A stretch of DNA of 51,687 bases from Pelagilacustribacter hypolimneticus (GTDB taxonomy: Bacteria; Pseudomonadota; Alphaproteobacteria; Pelagibacterales; Pelagibacteraceae): positions 1 to 51,687 of the forward strand of contig CBDDXH010000001.1 in the NCBI GenBank assembly GCA_965235125.1, written 5' to 3'. Shown one piece after another: positions 17,682-27,133 of the stretch. The translations under genes and the position numbers were made by a program. The notes under the pieces are model-generated. The model saw only the letters and a program-made list of their open reading frames with translations, searched no databases and had not been told where the DNA came from. The first letter of the stretch is position 1. Every line of letters starts with the position of its first letter.

Positions 17682-18238
17682 AAAAAAAAGCTTGTGTTTT
17701 TATTTCTGGATCAGGGACTAATCTAAAAGCCTTAATAAAAAGCTCCAGAGAATATAATTTTCCAATAAGTATTAATTATATTATTAGTAATACAAATAAA
17801 TCTAAAGGCATAAAATTAGCAAAACTATACAAAATTCCTTTCAATATTTTAGATTTAAATAAAACAATAAATTTAGAATCTTTTTTAAATGAACTAAAAA
17901 AAAGAAATATTTATATAATTTGTTTGGCAGGATATATGAAAATTCTAGGTAAAGATTTTATCAGTAGATTTAATAAAAAAATAATAAATATCCATCCTTC
18001 TCTCTTGCCAAAATATAAAGGGTTAAATACTTTTAAAAGAGCTCTGAAAGATAAGGAAAAATTAACTGGCTGTACTGTTCATTTTGTAAATAGTAAATTA
18101 GATTCAGGTAAAGTAATTCTAAAAAAAAAAGTTAATATAGAATCTAGTGATAATGAAGAAACTTTAAAAGCTAAAGTTCAGTCAAAAGAATATAGAGCTT
18201 ACTCTGAGTCAATTATTAATATTTTTAGATCAAATTAA
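17675..18238 (+). CDS. purN: Phosphoribosylglycinamide formyltransferase
   Basis: PurN transfers a formyl group from 10-formyl-tetrahydrofolate to GAR. The 187-residue protein begins with CVFISGSGTNLKALI, has the catalytic-site string INIHPSLLPKYKGLNTFKRAL including the essential Asn and His, and the GCTVHFVNSKLDSGKVI segment with the catalytic Asp. It overlaps purM and closes this two-gene operon. Its stop shares TTAA with the convergent ndk gene. Confidence 0.96.
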   Translation: MVKKKACVFISGSGTNLKALIKSSREYNFPISINYIISNTNKSKGIKLAKLYKIPFNILDLNKTINLESFLNELKKRNIYIICLAGYMKILGKDFISRFNKKIINIHPSLLPKYKGLNTFKRALKDKEKLTGCTVHFVNSKLDSGKVILKKKVNIESSDNEETLKAKVQSKEYRAYSESIINIFRSN

Positions 18239-18636
18239 TATTTAAAAAAAAAATTAATTTCTTGTTTTGCATTTTCGAGAGAATCTGATCCGTGCACAGA
18301 ATTTTTATCTATTGAAATTCCGTAAAGTTTTCTAATAGTTCCAGTTTCCGCATCATTCGGATTTGTTGAACCCATAAGTTTCCTATTTAATGCAACAGCA
18401 TCTTTGCCTTCGAGAACCATAACAAATATTGGTCCTGATGAAAGGTAAGCACATAAATCTTCATAAAAAGATCTTGCTTGGTGAACTTTATAGAATTCAG
18501 CAGCTTCTTCTTTTGATAGGTGTATTTTTTTGCTATTTATAATTTTTAAATTATTATTGACAAAAATATTTTTAATAACTTCTATTAAATTTCTTTCTAC
18601 TGCGTCTGGTTTTATAATCGATAGCGTCTTTTCCAT
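18235..18636 (-). CDS. ndk: Nucleoside-diphosphate kinase
   Basis: Ndk balances nucleoside triphosphate pools through a phospho-histidine intermediate. The 133-residue chain has TLSIIKPDAVERNLI at the start, the catalytic His115 in NSVHGSDS, and the TNPNDAETGTIRK nucleotide loop. It is a few residues shorter than most bacterial forms (about 140). It follows pepA directly (pepA's stop and the ndk ATG share one base), so the two form a leftward operon. Confidence 0.97.
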   Translation of the reverse strand: MEKTLSIIKPDAVERNLIEVIKNIFVNNNLKIINSKKIHLSKEEAAEFYKVHQARSFYEDLCAYLSSGPIFVMVLEGKDAVALNRKLMGSTNPNDAETGTIRKLYGISIDKNSVHGSDSLENAKQEINFFFKY

Positions 18637-20108
18637 TATTTTTTTTCATAATTTTTCTTAATTAAATCACTCAAAAGCCTCACTCCATATCCGGTAGCTC
18701 CACCGCTATTTAAACTAGCTGCTTTTTTAGAAAATGCCATACCCGCAATGTCAAGGTGTACCCAAGGTGTATTTTTTAAGATAAATCTTTGTAAAAATTC
18801 AGCTGCTGTAATCGAACCAGCTCCGCCTGCATAATTAATGTTTTGTACATCCGCATATGAAGAATTCATGAGTTTATTATAGTTTTCATGTAAAGGAAGT
18901 CTCCAAACTTTCTCATTTATCTCATTTCCAATTTTATGAAGTTCCTCAGAAAGTTCATCGTTGTTTGAAAATAATCCAGCATATTCTTCTCCAAGTGAAA
19001 CTATAATTGCACCAGTTAATGTAGCTAAATCGATTATAAATTTTGGTTTGAATCTTTCCTCAGTGTAAGTTAGAGCGTCAGCTAAAACTAATCTTCCTTC
19101 TGCATCGGTGTTTAAAACCTCTATTGTTTTTCCTGAATATGATTTAACAATGTCACCTGGTCTTTGAGCATTTCCATCTGGCATATTTTCTACCAAACCA
19201 ACAACACCAACCGCATTTACTTTAGCTTTTCTTAAAGCAAGACTTTTCATTAATCCGACTACTACAGCGGAACCGCCCATGTCGTATTTCATTTCTTCCA
19301 TGAATTTTGCTGGTTTTAATGAAATACCACCAGTGTCAAAACAAACTCCTTTACCAACAAATGCTAGAGGCTTACCAAAATTATTTTTGGCACCTATCCA
19401 TTTTATTACAACTAAAAAAGATTCATTTTGACTTCCTTGGCCAACACCTAATAGAGCATTCATGCCTAATTTTTTTAGTTTGGCTTCATTTAGAATTTCG
19501 ACTTTTAATCCAAGTTTAGAAAGTTTTTTTATTTCTTCAGTGTATCTTTTTGGATTCAAAACATTTGGTGGTTCGGAAACTAAATCACGAGCTAAAAAAA
19601 TACCTTCTTTAATAGCTGAAAAATAATTATAGTTCATTTTAAAGCTATTTAAATTTGGGATAGTTAGTTCTAATGATTGAAAATTACTTTTCTTTTTAGA
19701 AATGTATTTTTCAAAACTATAACTCTTTAGCTCAAAGCCAAAAATAAATTCGTGAATAAAATTCTCATCAGAAATATTTTGTATTTTAAAATTTAGTTTG
19801 GGAAAAATATTAACTTTCTTAATATTTTTGTCTGTATTTATAATTGTTTTAAAATTAGCACCTAAACTATTTATTTCGTGTAAATGTATTTTTTCTTTCA
19901 CAATGATAAAAAAACATTTTTGATTTTCGGAAAGATCGAAGGATAATATTTTTTTTTCATTGAAATCTTTATTTTTTTTTAAGAAAGAAAGTATTTTTGC
20001 ATTATCTAATGGTTTAAATTTTAAGTTGTTTTTAAAAACCATTTTTTCAGATAAAAAAAATGCCATATTATTTGCTTTAGTATCAAATTTAGTTGAATAA
20101 TTAATCAT
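18636..20108 (-). CDS. pepA: Leucyl aminopeptidase (M17 family)
   Basis: This is a two-metal cytosolic aminopeptidase that removes N-terminal residues from peptides. The 490-residue protein carries the metal-binding KGVCFDTGGISLKP and NTDAEGRLVLADAL signatures, a catalytic GNAQRPGDIVKS region, and a C-terminal GGATGYGVRLL end. The N-terminal regulatory-type domain is poorly conserved, as usual in this family. It is divergent from lptF across 59 bases and co-directional with ndk. Confidence 0.96.
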   Translation of the reverse strand: MINYSTKFDTKANNMAFFLSEKMVFKNNLKFKPLDNAKILSFLKKNKDFNEKKILSFDLSENQKCFFIIVKEKIHLHEINSLGANFKTIINTDKNIKKVNIFPKLNFKIQNISDENFIHEFIFGFELKSYSFEKYISKKKSNFQSLELTIPNLNSFKMNYNYFSAIKEGIFLARDLVSEPPNVLNPKRYTEEIKKLSKLGLKVEILNEAKLKKLGMNALLGVGQGSQNESFLVVIKWIGAKNNFGKPLAFVGKGVCFDTGGISLKPAKFMEEMKYDMGGSAVVVGLMKSLALRKAKVNAVGVVGLVENMPDGNAQRPGDIVKSYSGKTIEVLNTDAEGRLVLADALTYTEERFKPKFIIDLATLTGAIIVSLGEEYAGLFSNNDELSEELHKIGNEINEKVWRLPLHENYNKLMNSSYADVQNINYAGGAGSITAAEFLQRFILKNTPWVHLDIAGMAFSKKAASLNSGGATGYGVRLLSDLIKKNYEKK

Positions 20109-20124
20109 TATAGGTCAAATCATA

Positions 20125-20153
20125 TTGAGTTCTCTTATAAGTTGATTTAGATA
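20125..20153 (+). promoter_or_regulatory. Candidate promoter for the lptF operon
   Basis: TTGAGT (20125-20130) and TAGATA (20148-20153) are separated by 17 bases. A start point would fall close to the lptF ATG at 20168, leaving a very short leader. Found by eye; an overlapping TATACA at 20152 is an alternative -10. Confidence 0.35.
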
Positions 20154-20167
20154 TACATGAAATTTAA

Positions 20168-21316
20168 ATGTTTAAAAACAAAATTTATAATTATTTTTTT
20201 AATGAAATTTTTAAAAATTTTATAACTATTTTATTAACTTTTTCTGCAATAGCCTGGGTTATAAAAGCTATTAATTTTTTGGATCTAGTTGTTGTTGATG
20301 GATATGGATCAGTTATTTACTTTAAATACACTTTATTAAATATCACTGCAGTTCTATCTCGGTTTATACCTTTGTCATTTCTTCTGTCTTTAATTATTTC
20401 CATTATTAAATTTGAAAGACAAAAAGAGTTTCTTATATTGTGGGTTTCGGGACTCTCTATAAATAAAATTATAAATATTTTTATATTAACGGGTTTATTA
20501 ATAACTTCATTACAACTAATTTTATCTATATTTATTAACCCTTATTTACTAAATAAATCAAGGTTTCTAATTGGTGATGATAATCAAATATCAGTCAACA
20601 CAGTTCTAAGATCAAATGATTTTAATGCTTCTTTTGAAGAAATAACTTTTTTCATAAATAAAAAAAATTCAAATAATGAGTTATTGAATGTTTTTATAAA
20701 AGATGTCGGTGATAATATAAATATCAATACTGAATCAGATCAATTTGAAGAAAAAAAAAATCTAACAATTCTTGCTAAAAAAGGTTTTATTGATAAAAAT
20801 AAATTAATTCTATTTGATGGACAATTACAAACTTTAAATGAAAAAAACCAATATAAAAATATTTTTTTTCAAAAAACAGAACTTGCTTTAAACAACCTTT
20901 CTACAAGAACAATTAAACAAGCAAAAATTCAAGAAACTTCTACTCTATCTTTGCTTGAATGTGCTTTTAATCAAAATAAGAATTTAAATTTAATTAATTG
21001 TTTTTCAAATGATAGATACAATATTGAAATTAACAAAATGCTTTCCAGAAGATTCGGATCCCCCTTGTACATTCCATTAATTACAATTATAGCTTTATTT
21101 TTAATAATTAATAAAATAGAAAAAAAATATTTTATTTTTAATAAGTATATAAATTTCTTTTTTTCTTTTTCAATTTTAGTTTTCTCTGAAATTATTTTAA
21201 GATATTCGAGTTCAATCTCTTTTAATATTTTTTATTTTGCTTTACCTATTGTCTTATCTATTTTATTTTATTTCTACCTAACAAAAAAAATAATCAACAG
21301 CACACTAATAAAATGA
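20168..21316 (+). CDS. lptF: LPS export ABC transporter permease LptF
   Basis: LptF is one of two inner-membrane permeases of the LptB2FG complex that extracts lipopolysaccharide for transport to the cell surface. The 382-residue protein has the YjgP/YjgQ layout: three N-terminal membrane helices, a periplasmic beta-rich domain (about 125-275), then three C-terminal helices. Typical strings are NFLDLVVVDGYGSV-like early loop and SRRFGSPLYIPLITIIALF before the last helices. It is first in lptF-lptG-lptD-surA-pdxA-rsmA, coupled to lptG by ATGA. LptF versus LptG is assigned mainly by gene order. Confidence 0.9.
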   Translation: MFKNKIYNYFFNEIFKNFITILLTFSAIAWVIKAINFLDLVVVDGYGSVIYFKYTLLNITAVLSRFIPLSFLLSLIISIIKFERQKEFLILWVSGLSINKIINIFILTGLLITSLQLILSIFINPYLLNKSRFLIGDDNQISVNTVLRSNDFNASFEEITFFINKKNSNNELLNVFIKDVGDNININTESDQFEEKKNLTILAKKGFIDKNKLILFDGQLQTLNEKNQYKNIFFQKTELALNNLSTRTIKQAKIQETSTLSLLECAFNQNKNLNLINCFSNDRYNIEINKMLSRRFGSPLYIPLITIIALFLIINKIEKKYFIFNKYINFFFSFSILVFSEIILRYSSSISFNIFYFALPIVLSILFYFYLTKKIINSTLIK

Positions 21317-22395
21317 ATAGTATCATTAATAAATATTTAATTATAAAATTTATTAAAATTATTTTAAATACTACTTTAATCTTTTTTACTTTAGGAATTA
21401 TTTTAAACTTATTTGAAGAAATAAATTTTTTAAAAAATTCAAGTTTATCTTTTTTGTTTCCACTAACTTTAGCTTTGTTGTATGTCCCATCTTTAATATT
21501 AGATTTGCTGCCTTTTATAATTTTCTTATCATCTGTATTTTATTTCTTACATTTAAGGTTTTCGAAAGAATTAGTTATGATAAAAGTATTTGGGTACTCA
21601 AATTTAAAAATAATTTTAATTTTATCTTTTTTTTCATTATTATTAGGTTTGTTTGTATTATTTGCTATAAATCCAATTACCGCTAGACTTATTAAACAGT
21701 ACGAAATTGAAAAAGCTCGCTACTCAAAAGATGTTGATCACTTAATTTCAATAAATAAAAATGGTGTATGGATAAAAGAAACTGATAGCGTTGGATATAA
21801 AATTATAAATGCTAAAAGTTTAAATGAAAATACTTTAGAAAATATTTCAATATATATATTTGACAGCAGTGGTTCATTATTAAAAAGAATTGAGTCTGAA
21901 ACTGCATTAATAACTAATAATCCATGGCAATTGAAAAAAAATTACATCCATAATAATTTAGAAAATTCTACTATTTTTTACGAAAACTATGAATTGATAA
22001 GCGAGAATACATCAGAGAAAATTAATTCTCTTTATAAAAACTTAAATACGATACCTTTTTTACGATTGATTACAAATTATCAAGATTTAAATAAAGGAGG
22101 ATATTCAAATAAAATATTAAATGAAAAATTAAACAAATTTACCTCTTTACCCATATTTCTATTTTTAATGGTAGTTTTAGCAGGAATATTTTCGATTGAT
22201 TCTTTAAAGAATAAACAAAATTTTTATTATTTACTTAGTTCTATATTAATATGTGTTGTTATATATTATTTAAAAGATCTTTCTATTGCCCTGGGACAAA
22301 CTGAAAAAATTAATTTAACTTTATCGATTTGGATGCCAATAATAATAATCAGTTTATTTTGTTCAATAGGTATTATTCAAATTAATGAAAAATAA
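21313..22395 (+). CDS. lptG: LPS export ABC transporter permease LptG
   Basis: This is the partner permease of LptF, 360 residues, with the same fold: N-terminal helices, the conserved cytoplasmic loop with RFSKELVMIKVFGYSN (the coupling contact to the ATPase LptB), a periplasmic domain, and C-terminal helices including FLFLMVVLAGIFSID. The start overlaps the lptF stop as ATGA, and the 3' end overlaps lptD by 11 bases. lptB and lptAC are not in the window. Confidence 0.9.
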   Translation: MNSIINKYLIIKFIKIILNTTLIFFTLGIILNLFEEINFLKNSSLSFLFPLTLALLYVPSLILDLLPFIIFLSSVFYFLHLRFSKELVMIKVFGYSNLKIILILSFFSLLLGLFVLFAINPITARLIKQYEIEKARYSKDVDHLISINKNGVWIKETDSVGYKIINAKSLNENTLENISIYIFDSSGSLLKRIESETALITNNPWQLKKNYIHNNLENSTIFYENYELISENTSEKINSLYKNLNTIPFLRLITNYQDLNKGGYSNKILNEKLNKFTSLPIFLFLMVVLAGIFSIDSLKNKQNFYYLLSSILICVVIYYLKDLSIALGQTEKINLTLSIWMPIIIISLFCSIGIIQINEK

Positions 22396-24712
22396 CCTTT
22401 TAATATTTTTAAATTTATTTTTTTTAATTATACTTTCGAGTCTAAATGCGCAAGAGCTAGAAATTAATTCTTCCGAGGTAAAATATAATGATGTAGATAA
22501 AATTATTGTTTTTGAAGGTGCTGTAAATTCGGTAGATAACAAAGGTAACAAACTTTTTTCTGAGTACGTAAAATACAATAAAATTGAAGAAATACTAGAA
22601 ACAAAAGGTGATACAAAAATTATAACTTCTGCCGATTACGAAATTATAGGCACTAATATAATATTAGATAATAAAAAAAAAATAATTTTCTCAAGTAATA
22701 AAGCCAATATTATAGACAAAGAAGGCAACAATATTATAGTTGAAATGTTTAATTATTCAATTTTGAATAATATTTTTTTTTCAAAAGGAAATATTAAAAT
22801 AAAGGATATGAATAACAATGAATATAATTTGTCTGAAATTTATATTGATGAAAAAGAAAAAAAAATTGTAGGATCTGATATTAAAGCTTTTTTAAATCAA
22901 CCTGAAATTTCCCCAAATCCTTTAAATGATCCAAGATTTTTTGCTAATACCTTTTTTTTTTCAAAAAATACAAGCGTTTTTGAAAAAGGAATATTTACTT
23001 ATTGCCAAAATAAGGAAAATGAAACTTGTCCTTGGACATTGCAATCAAAAAAAATTAAGCACGATTTAGCAAAAAAAACAATTTATTACGACAATGTAAT
23101 TTTAAAAATTTATGATTTTCCAATTTTTTTTTCTCCAAAATTTTCACATCCCGATCCTACAGTTAAAAGAGCAAGTGGATTTCTAGCACCATTATTATCA
23201 AATAGCACTAATTTAGGCTCTGGATTTGCTGTCCCTTATTTTTTTAATATTGCAGGAGATAAAGATTTTACTTTAACACCAAAACTCTATTTTAATGAAA
23301 ATCCTTTATTTTTAGGTGAATATCGACAAGATTTTTCAAATTCTTTTTTTATTGCTGATGCAGGTTTTGGTGAAGGTTATAAAAAAAAAAAATCTGGCGG
23401 TAATATTGGGCATTTTTTCACTAATTTTAATTTGAATCTTATAAACGAAGAAGAAAAAAAAAGCAGTTTTGAAATAAAAACTGAAAAAGTTTCTAATGAC
23501 ACTTATTTCAAAATCTTTGATTTTAAAAGTTCTTTGGCAAATGCAAATAAGTCTGTACTTGAAAATAAAATAGATTATTTTTATCAAAATAAAGATTTTT
23601 ATTTTGCTGCAAATCCTAGTTTTTATGAAGATACAAATAAACTTGGAAATAAACGTTATGAATATTTATTGCCTTTAAATTTAGAAAAGAACCTTTTGAC
23701 TAATGAAAAATATGGTCTCTTAAATCTTGGTTCTAACATTCATTTAAGAAATTATGAAACCGATAAACAAACTGATTTTTTAGTTAATAATTTTAATTGG
23801 AAATCAAATACATGGTTAAATTCATTCGGAATTAAAAACTATTTTGAAGGAGTTGTTAAAAATGTCAATTACAAATCTCAAAACACAAAAGAACACAAAA
23901 ATAATAAAGATAATTTTGAAATTCACCCTGCTATTGGATATTTTTCTGAATTTCCCTTATATAATGAAAATTCTCTAAATAAAACATTTGAAACATTATC
24001 GCCAAAATTTCTTTTAAGATATGCACCAGGACAAATGAGAAATGTTGATGGGGGAAAACTGAACTATGGAAATTTATTTAATTTAAATAAAGTTGAAAAA
24101 ATAGATGTATTAGAAAAAGGATTAAGTGCTTCTATAGGTTTTGAATATAAAAAAAATAAATTAGATGAAACAAATATAATAGGTGAAGAACAATTATCAT
24201 TATCAATTGGGCAGGTTATAAATGCGAAAGAAAACATGGATATACCCGCAAGTACATCGTTAGATCAACATTTCTCTGATATTGTTGGCGAAAGTAAATA
24301 TAATATTAACAACAATATAAGTTTGAATTACAATTTTGCTTTAGATCAGGGATATAAAACTTTAAATTATAATGAGTTGAATGCAGAATTTGCTTTTGAA
24401 AAAGCAAAATTTAATTTGGGTTTTTTAGAAGAAAAAAATCATATAGGTAAAAAAGAATATATTCAATCAGGGGTCGAATTTAAGATAAATGATTCTTCGG
24501 GGTTAGATTTTAACTTTAAAAGAAATCTTTTAACAAATTCGTCTGATTTTTATAATTTAAATTATAGTTATTTTAACGATTGTCTAAAAGCAGCAATAAC
24601 CTATCGAAGAGAATTTTATACTGACAGAGATCTTAAGGCAAATAATTCTTTAATGTTCACCATATCGATAATACCTTTTGCAGAAATTAACGCACCAGCT
24701 TATAGAAATTAA
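22385..24712 (+). CDS. lptD: LPS-assembly outer-membrane protein LptD
   Basis: LptD is the outer-membrane barrel that, with LptE, inserts LPS into the outer leaflet. The 775-residue protein has a signal peptide (about 1-22), an OstA/LptA-like beta-jellyroll domain (about 25-180, with repeated strand patterns such as EINSSEVKYNDVDKIIVFEG), and a large C-terminal barrel domain. Conserved strings are PIFFSPKFSHPDPTVKRASGFL and the terminal DCLKAAITYRREFYTDRDL. Cysteines near 207-215 and near 740 could form the inter-domain disulfide known in LptD. Presence of LptD with LptFG indicates a true LPS outer membrane. Confidence 0.93.
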   Translation: MKNNLLIFLNLFFLIILSSLNAQELEINSSEVKYNDVDKIIVFEGAVNSVDNKGNKLFSEYVKYNKIEEILETKGDTKIITSADYEIIGTNIILDNKKKIIFSSNKANIIDKEGNNIIVEMFNYSILNNIFFSKGNIKIKDMNNNEYNLSEIYIDEKEKKIVGSDIKAFLNQPEISPNPLNDPRFFANTFFFSKNTSVFEKGIFTYCQNKENETCPWTLQSKKIKHDLAKKTIYYDNVILKIYDFPIFFSPKFSHPDPTVKRASGFLAPLLSNSTNLGSGFAVPYFFNIAGDKDFTLTPKLYFNENPLFLGEYRQDFSNSFFIADAGFGEGYKKKKSGGNIGHFFTNFNLNLINEEEKKSSFEIKTEKVSNDTYFKIFDFKSSLANANKSVLENKIDYFYQNKDFYFAANPSFYEDTNKLGNKRYEYLLPLNLEKNLLTNEKYGLLNLGSNIHLRNYETDKQTDFLVNNFNWKSNTWLNSFGIKNYFEGVVKNVNYKSQNTKEHKNNKDNFEIHPAIGYFSEFPLYNENSLNKTFETLSPKFLLRYAPGQMRNVDGGKLNYGNLFNLNKVEKIDVLEKGLSASIGFEYKKNKLDETNIIGEEQLSLSIGQVINAKENMDIPASTSLDQHFSDIVGESKYNINNNISLNYNFALDQGYKTLNYNELNAEFAFEKAKFNLGFLEEKNHIGKKEYIQSGVEFKINDSSGLDFNFKRNLLTNSSDFYNLNYSYFNDCLKAAITYRREFYTDRDLKANNSLMFTISIIPFAEINAPAYRN

Positions 24713-24727
24713 TAACTCTAAAATTAA

Positions 24728-25369
24728 ATGAAAAAAAATAATTTCTTAATTTATATCTTTTATATTCTAATTTATAATTTTATTTTTTTAAATTTACAGG
24801 CAAAAATTATTAATAATATTATAGTTAAAGTTGGAGGGGGCATCATCACTTCTATTGATATAGAAAATGAAATAATGACAAATTTAATCTTAAATAAAGA
24901 AGAAATATCACAACAAAATATAGACAAAATTAAAAATGCTTCTGTAAAAAAATTAATAAATAAATTAATTAAAAAAGGAGAAATAGATAAATTCAATATT
25001 AAAGAATACGATAAGAATGATCTACAAAAATATATTGAATTTGTATCAAAATCATTGAACCTACCCTCTAATGAATTAAAAAATTTCTTCGAACAAAAAA
25101 ATATCAACTATGACACTTTTTTAGAAAATCATAAAATAGAGCTTTTGTGGAATACGCTAATTTATGAAATTTATCGAAATCAATTAAATATTAATATTAT
25201 AGAAGTTGAAAATGAAATTAAAAAAATCAAAGAAAATAAAAGCGAAGAAGAATTAAAAAAATTTAATGAAAATATTTTAAATCAAAAAAAAGAGGAAAAA
25301 TTGAACTTATTTTCGAGATCTCACTTCTCAAATATTGAAAATACTATTCAAATAATGTTCAATGAATAA
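24728..25369 (+). CDS. SurA-like periplasmic chaperone lacking the PPIase domain
   Basis: This 213-residue protein has a signal sequence (about 1-25, ending NLQA) and the SurA N-terminal chaperone fold: IINNIIVKVGGGIITSIDIENE, then helices through about residue 165. A final helix (SHFSNIENTIQIMFNE) resembles the C-terminal helix of SurA that packs back on the N-domain. The parvulin peptidyl-prolyl isomerase domains normally between these parts are absent; full SurA is over 400 residues. From family knowledge, the N-domain carries the chaperone activity for outer-membrane proteins such as LptD. The position between lptD and pdxA is exactly that of surA in other proteobacteria, so I treat it as a reduced SurA. 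Confidence 0.8.
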   Translation: MKKNNFLIYIFYILIYNFIFLNLQAKIINNIIVKVGGGIITSIDIENEIMTNLILNKEEISQQNIDKIKNASVKKLINKLIKKGEIDKFNIKEYDKNDLQKYIEFVSKSLNLPSNELKNFFEQKNINYDTFLENHKIELLWNTLIYEIYRNQLNINIIEVENEIKKIKENKSEEELKKFNENILNQKKEEKLNLFSRSHFSNIENTIQIMFNE

Positions 25370-26324
25370 TTTAATTGCGATAGTTGCGGGTGAACCAAAT
25401 AGTATTAATTCAGAAATTATTGCTAAAGCTTGGAAAAAAAATAAGTTTAAAAATATTTTTATTATCGGAAATTACTCTATTTTTAAAAAACAAATTTTAA
25501 AATTACGTTTTAAAATTCCAATAATCAAAATAAATAAAATCGAGCATTTTAAAAAAGAAAAAAAACTTGTCATTCTTGATATTCCGCTAAAATTTAATTC
25601 AATATTTAATGTAAATTTACAACAAACTAAAGCTTATATATTTGAATCTTTAAATACAGCACATAATCTAGCTATAAATAATAAAATTAAAGGTTTTATA
25701 AATGCTCCGATCGATAAAAAAAATTTTAAAATTAGAAATAGATACTTTGGTGTAACAGAATATCTTTCAAAAAAAAATAAATCTAAAAACAAGGAGGTAA
25801 TGTTAATTTTTAATAAAAAATTATCAGTTGTTCCTTTAACTACACATATTGAAATTAAACATGTAAATTCTAAAATTAATTTTAATTTAATTAAAACAAA
25901 AATTATTACTCTAAATAAATTTTACTATAGAATATTTAAAAAATATCCAAAAATAGCTATCCTTGGTTTAAACCCTCATAATAGCGAAAACAACAAAAAT
26001 TCAATTGAAAATAAAATTATTAGACCATCAATTAGTAAATTGAAAAAATTAAAGATAAATATTAATGGACCATTTCCAGCTGACACAGCTTTTAGTAAAA
26101 AAAATATTATTTATTATGATGTAATCGTTGGAATGTACCATGACCAAGTTTTAGGTCCCTTCAAAGCACTTTATGGTTTTGATGCAATAAATATAACATT
26201 AGGTTTAAAATATCATAGACTGTCTCCTGATCATGGAACAGCGCGGGATATTATTGGATTAAAAAAAGCAGATCCTAAAAGTCTAATTAATGCAATTAAT
26301 TTTTTAAATAAAATTAATGATTAA
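25362..26324 (+). CDS. pdxA: 4-hydroxythreonine-4-phosphate dehydrogenase
   Basis: PdxA oxidises 4-phosphohydroxy-L-threonine in the DXP-dependent vitamin B6 pathway. The 320-residue protein begins AIVAGEPNSINSEI (usually GDPxGIGPE) and keeps GFINAPIDKKNF, VVPLTTHIEIKHV, LGLNPHNSE, INGPFPADTAF and YHDQVLGPFKALYG with metal-binding histidines. The N-terminal motif is divergent but the metal-site strings are intact. The ATG overlaps the SurA-like gene by 8 bases and the stop overlaps rsmA by 8 bases. Confidence 0.94.
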   Translation: MNNLIAIVAGEPNSINSEIIAKAWKKNKFKNIFIIGNYSIFKKQILKLRFKIPIIKINKIEHFKKEKKLVILDIPLKFNSIFNVNLQQTKAYIFESLNTAHNLAINNKIKGFINAPIDKKNFKIRNRYFGVTEYLSKKNKSKNKEVMLIFNKKLSVVPLTTHIEIKHVNSKINFNLIKTKIITLNKFYYRIFKKYPKIAILGLNPHNSENNKNSIENKIIRPSISKLKKLKININGPFPADTAFSKKNIIYYDVIVGMYHDQVLGPFKALYGFDAINITLGLKYHRLSPDHGTARDIIGLKKADPKSLINAINFLNKIND

Positions 26325-27117
26325 ACCAAAAAAATCGTTAGGACAAAATTTTCTAATTGATAATAATATTTTAAATAAAATTCTAAAATTAACTAATATA
26401 AATAATCAAAATATTGTCGAGATTGGTCCCGGAACTGGAAACTTAACTAAAAAAATTTTAGAAGAAAAGCCAAAAAATTTAATTCTTATAGAAAAAGATC
26501 AATTATTATCAGATCATTTAATAAATGAACTTAAAAAATATAATAACATAAAAATTTTTAGTGATGATGTTCTTAAATTTGATTTAGAAAAAAATATAAA
26601 AAAAAACTCTATTATAATAGGAAATTTACCTTACAATATTTCTTCTCAAATATTGTTAAAACTTATAAAATTCAAAAAATGGATGCCTAAATATAAAATG
26701 TTAATTTTAATGTTTCAAAAAGAGGTGGCAGATAAAATACTAGCTAAATATAAAACTCCCGATTATGGTAGACTTGGTATAGTTGCAAGTGCTAGGTTAA
26801 AAATTACAAATTACTTCAATGTATCGCCTAATAGCTTTTATCCGATACCAAAAGTTAATTCAACTGTTCTTGTATTTGAGCCAATTAAAAATAAAAATTT
26901 TAAAATTAAAAAAATTGAAAATTTAGAAAAAGTTTCTCATATTTTTTTTTCAAGAAAAAGAAAAATGATAAATAAAGCATTTAGTATTTTGTTTAAAAAT
27001 CCACTTAACATTGCTAAAGAAATAAATATAAACCTAAAACTCAGACCAAACGAATTGACTAAAGAAGAATATTATAAAATTACAGAATATTTTGAAAATC
27101 AAACTCAATTAAATTAA
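26317..27117 (+). CDS. rsmA: 16S rRNA (adenine1518/1519-N6) dimethyltransferase
   Basis: RsmA (KsgA) dimethylates the two adjacent adenines in helix 45 of 16S rRNA during 30S maturation. The 266-residue protein starts KKSLGQNFLIDNNIL, has the SAM-binding motif VEIGPGTGNLT, an acidic IEKD motif, and the catalytic NLPYNISSQI. A C-terminal helical domain follows. It closes the rightward lpt operon; 16 bases then separate it from gmk, the only convergent pair in the window that does not overlap. Confidence 0.97.
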   Translation: MIKPKKSLGQNFLIDNNILNKILKLTNINNQNIVEIGPGTGNLTKKILEEKPKNLILIEKDQLLSDHLINELKKYNNIKIFSDDVLKFDLEKNIKKNSIIIGNLPYNISSQILLKLIKFKKWMPKYKMLILMFQKEVADKILAKYKTPDYGRLGIVASARLKITNYFNVSPNSFYPIPKVNSTVLVFEPIKNKNFKIKKIENLEKVSHIFFSRKRKMINKAFSILFKNPLNIAKEININLKLRPNELTKEEYYKITEYFENQTQLN

Positions 27118-27133
27118 TTTTTTATCAATTAAT

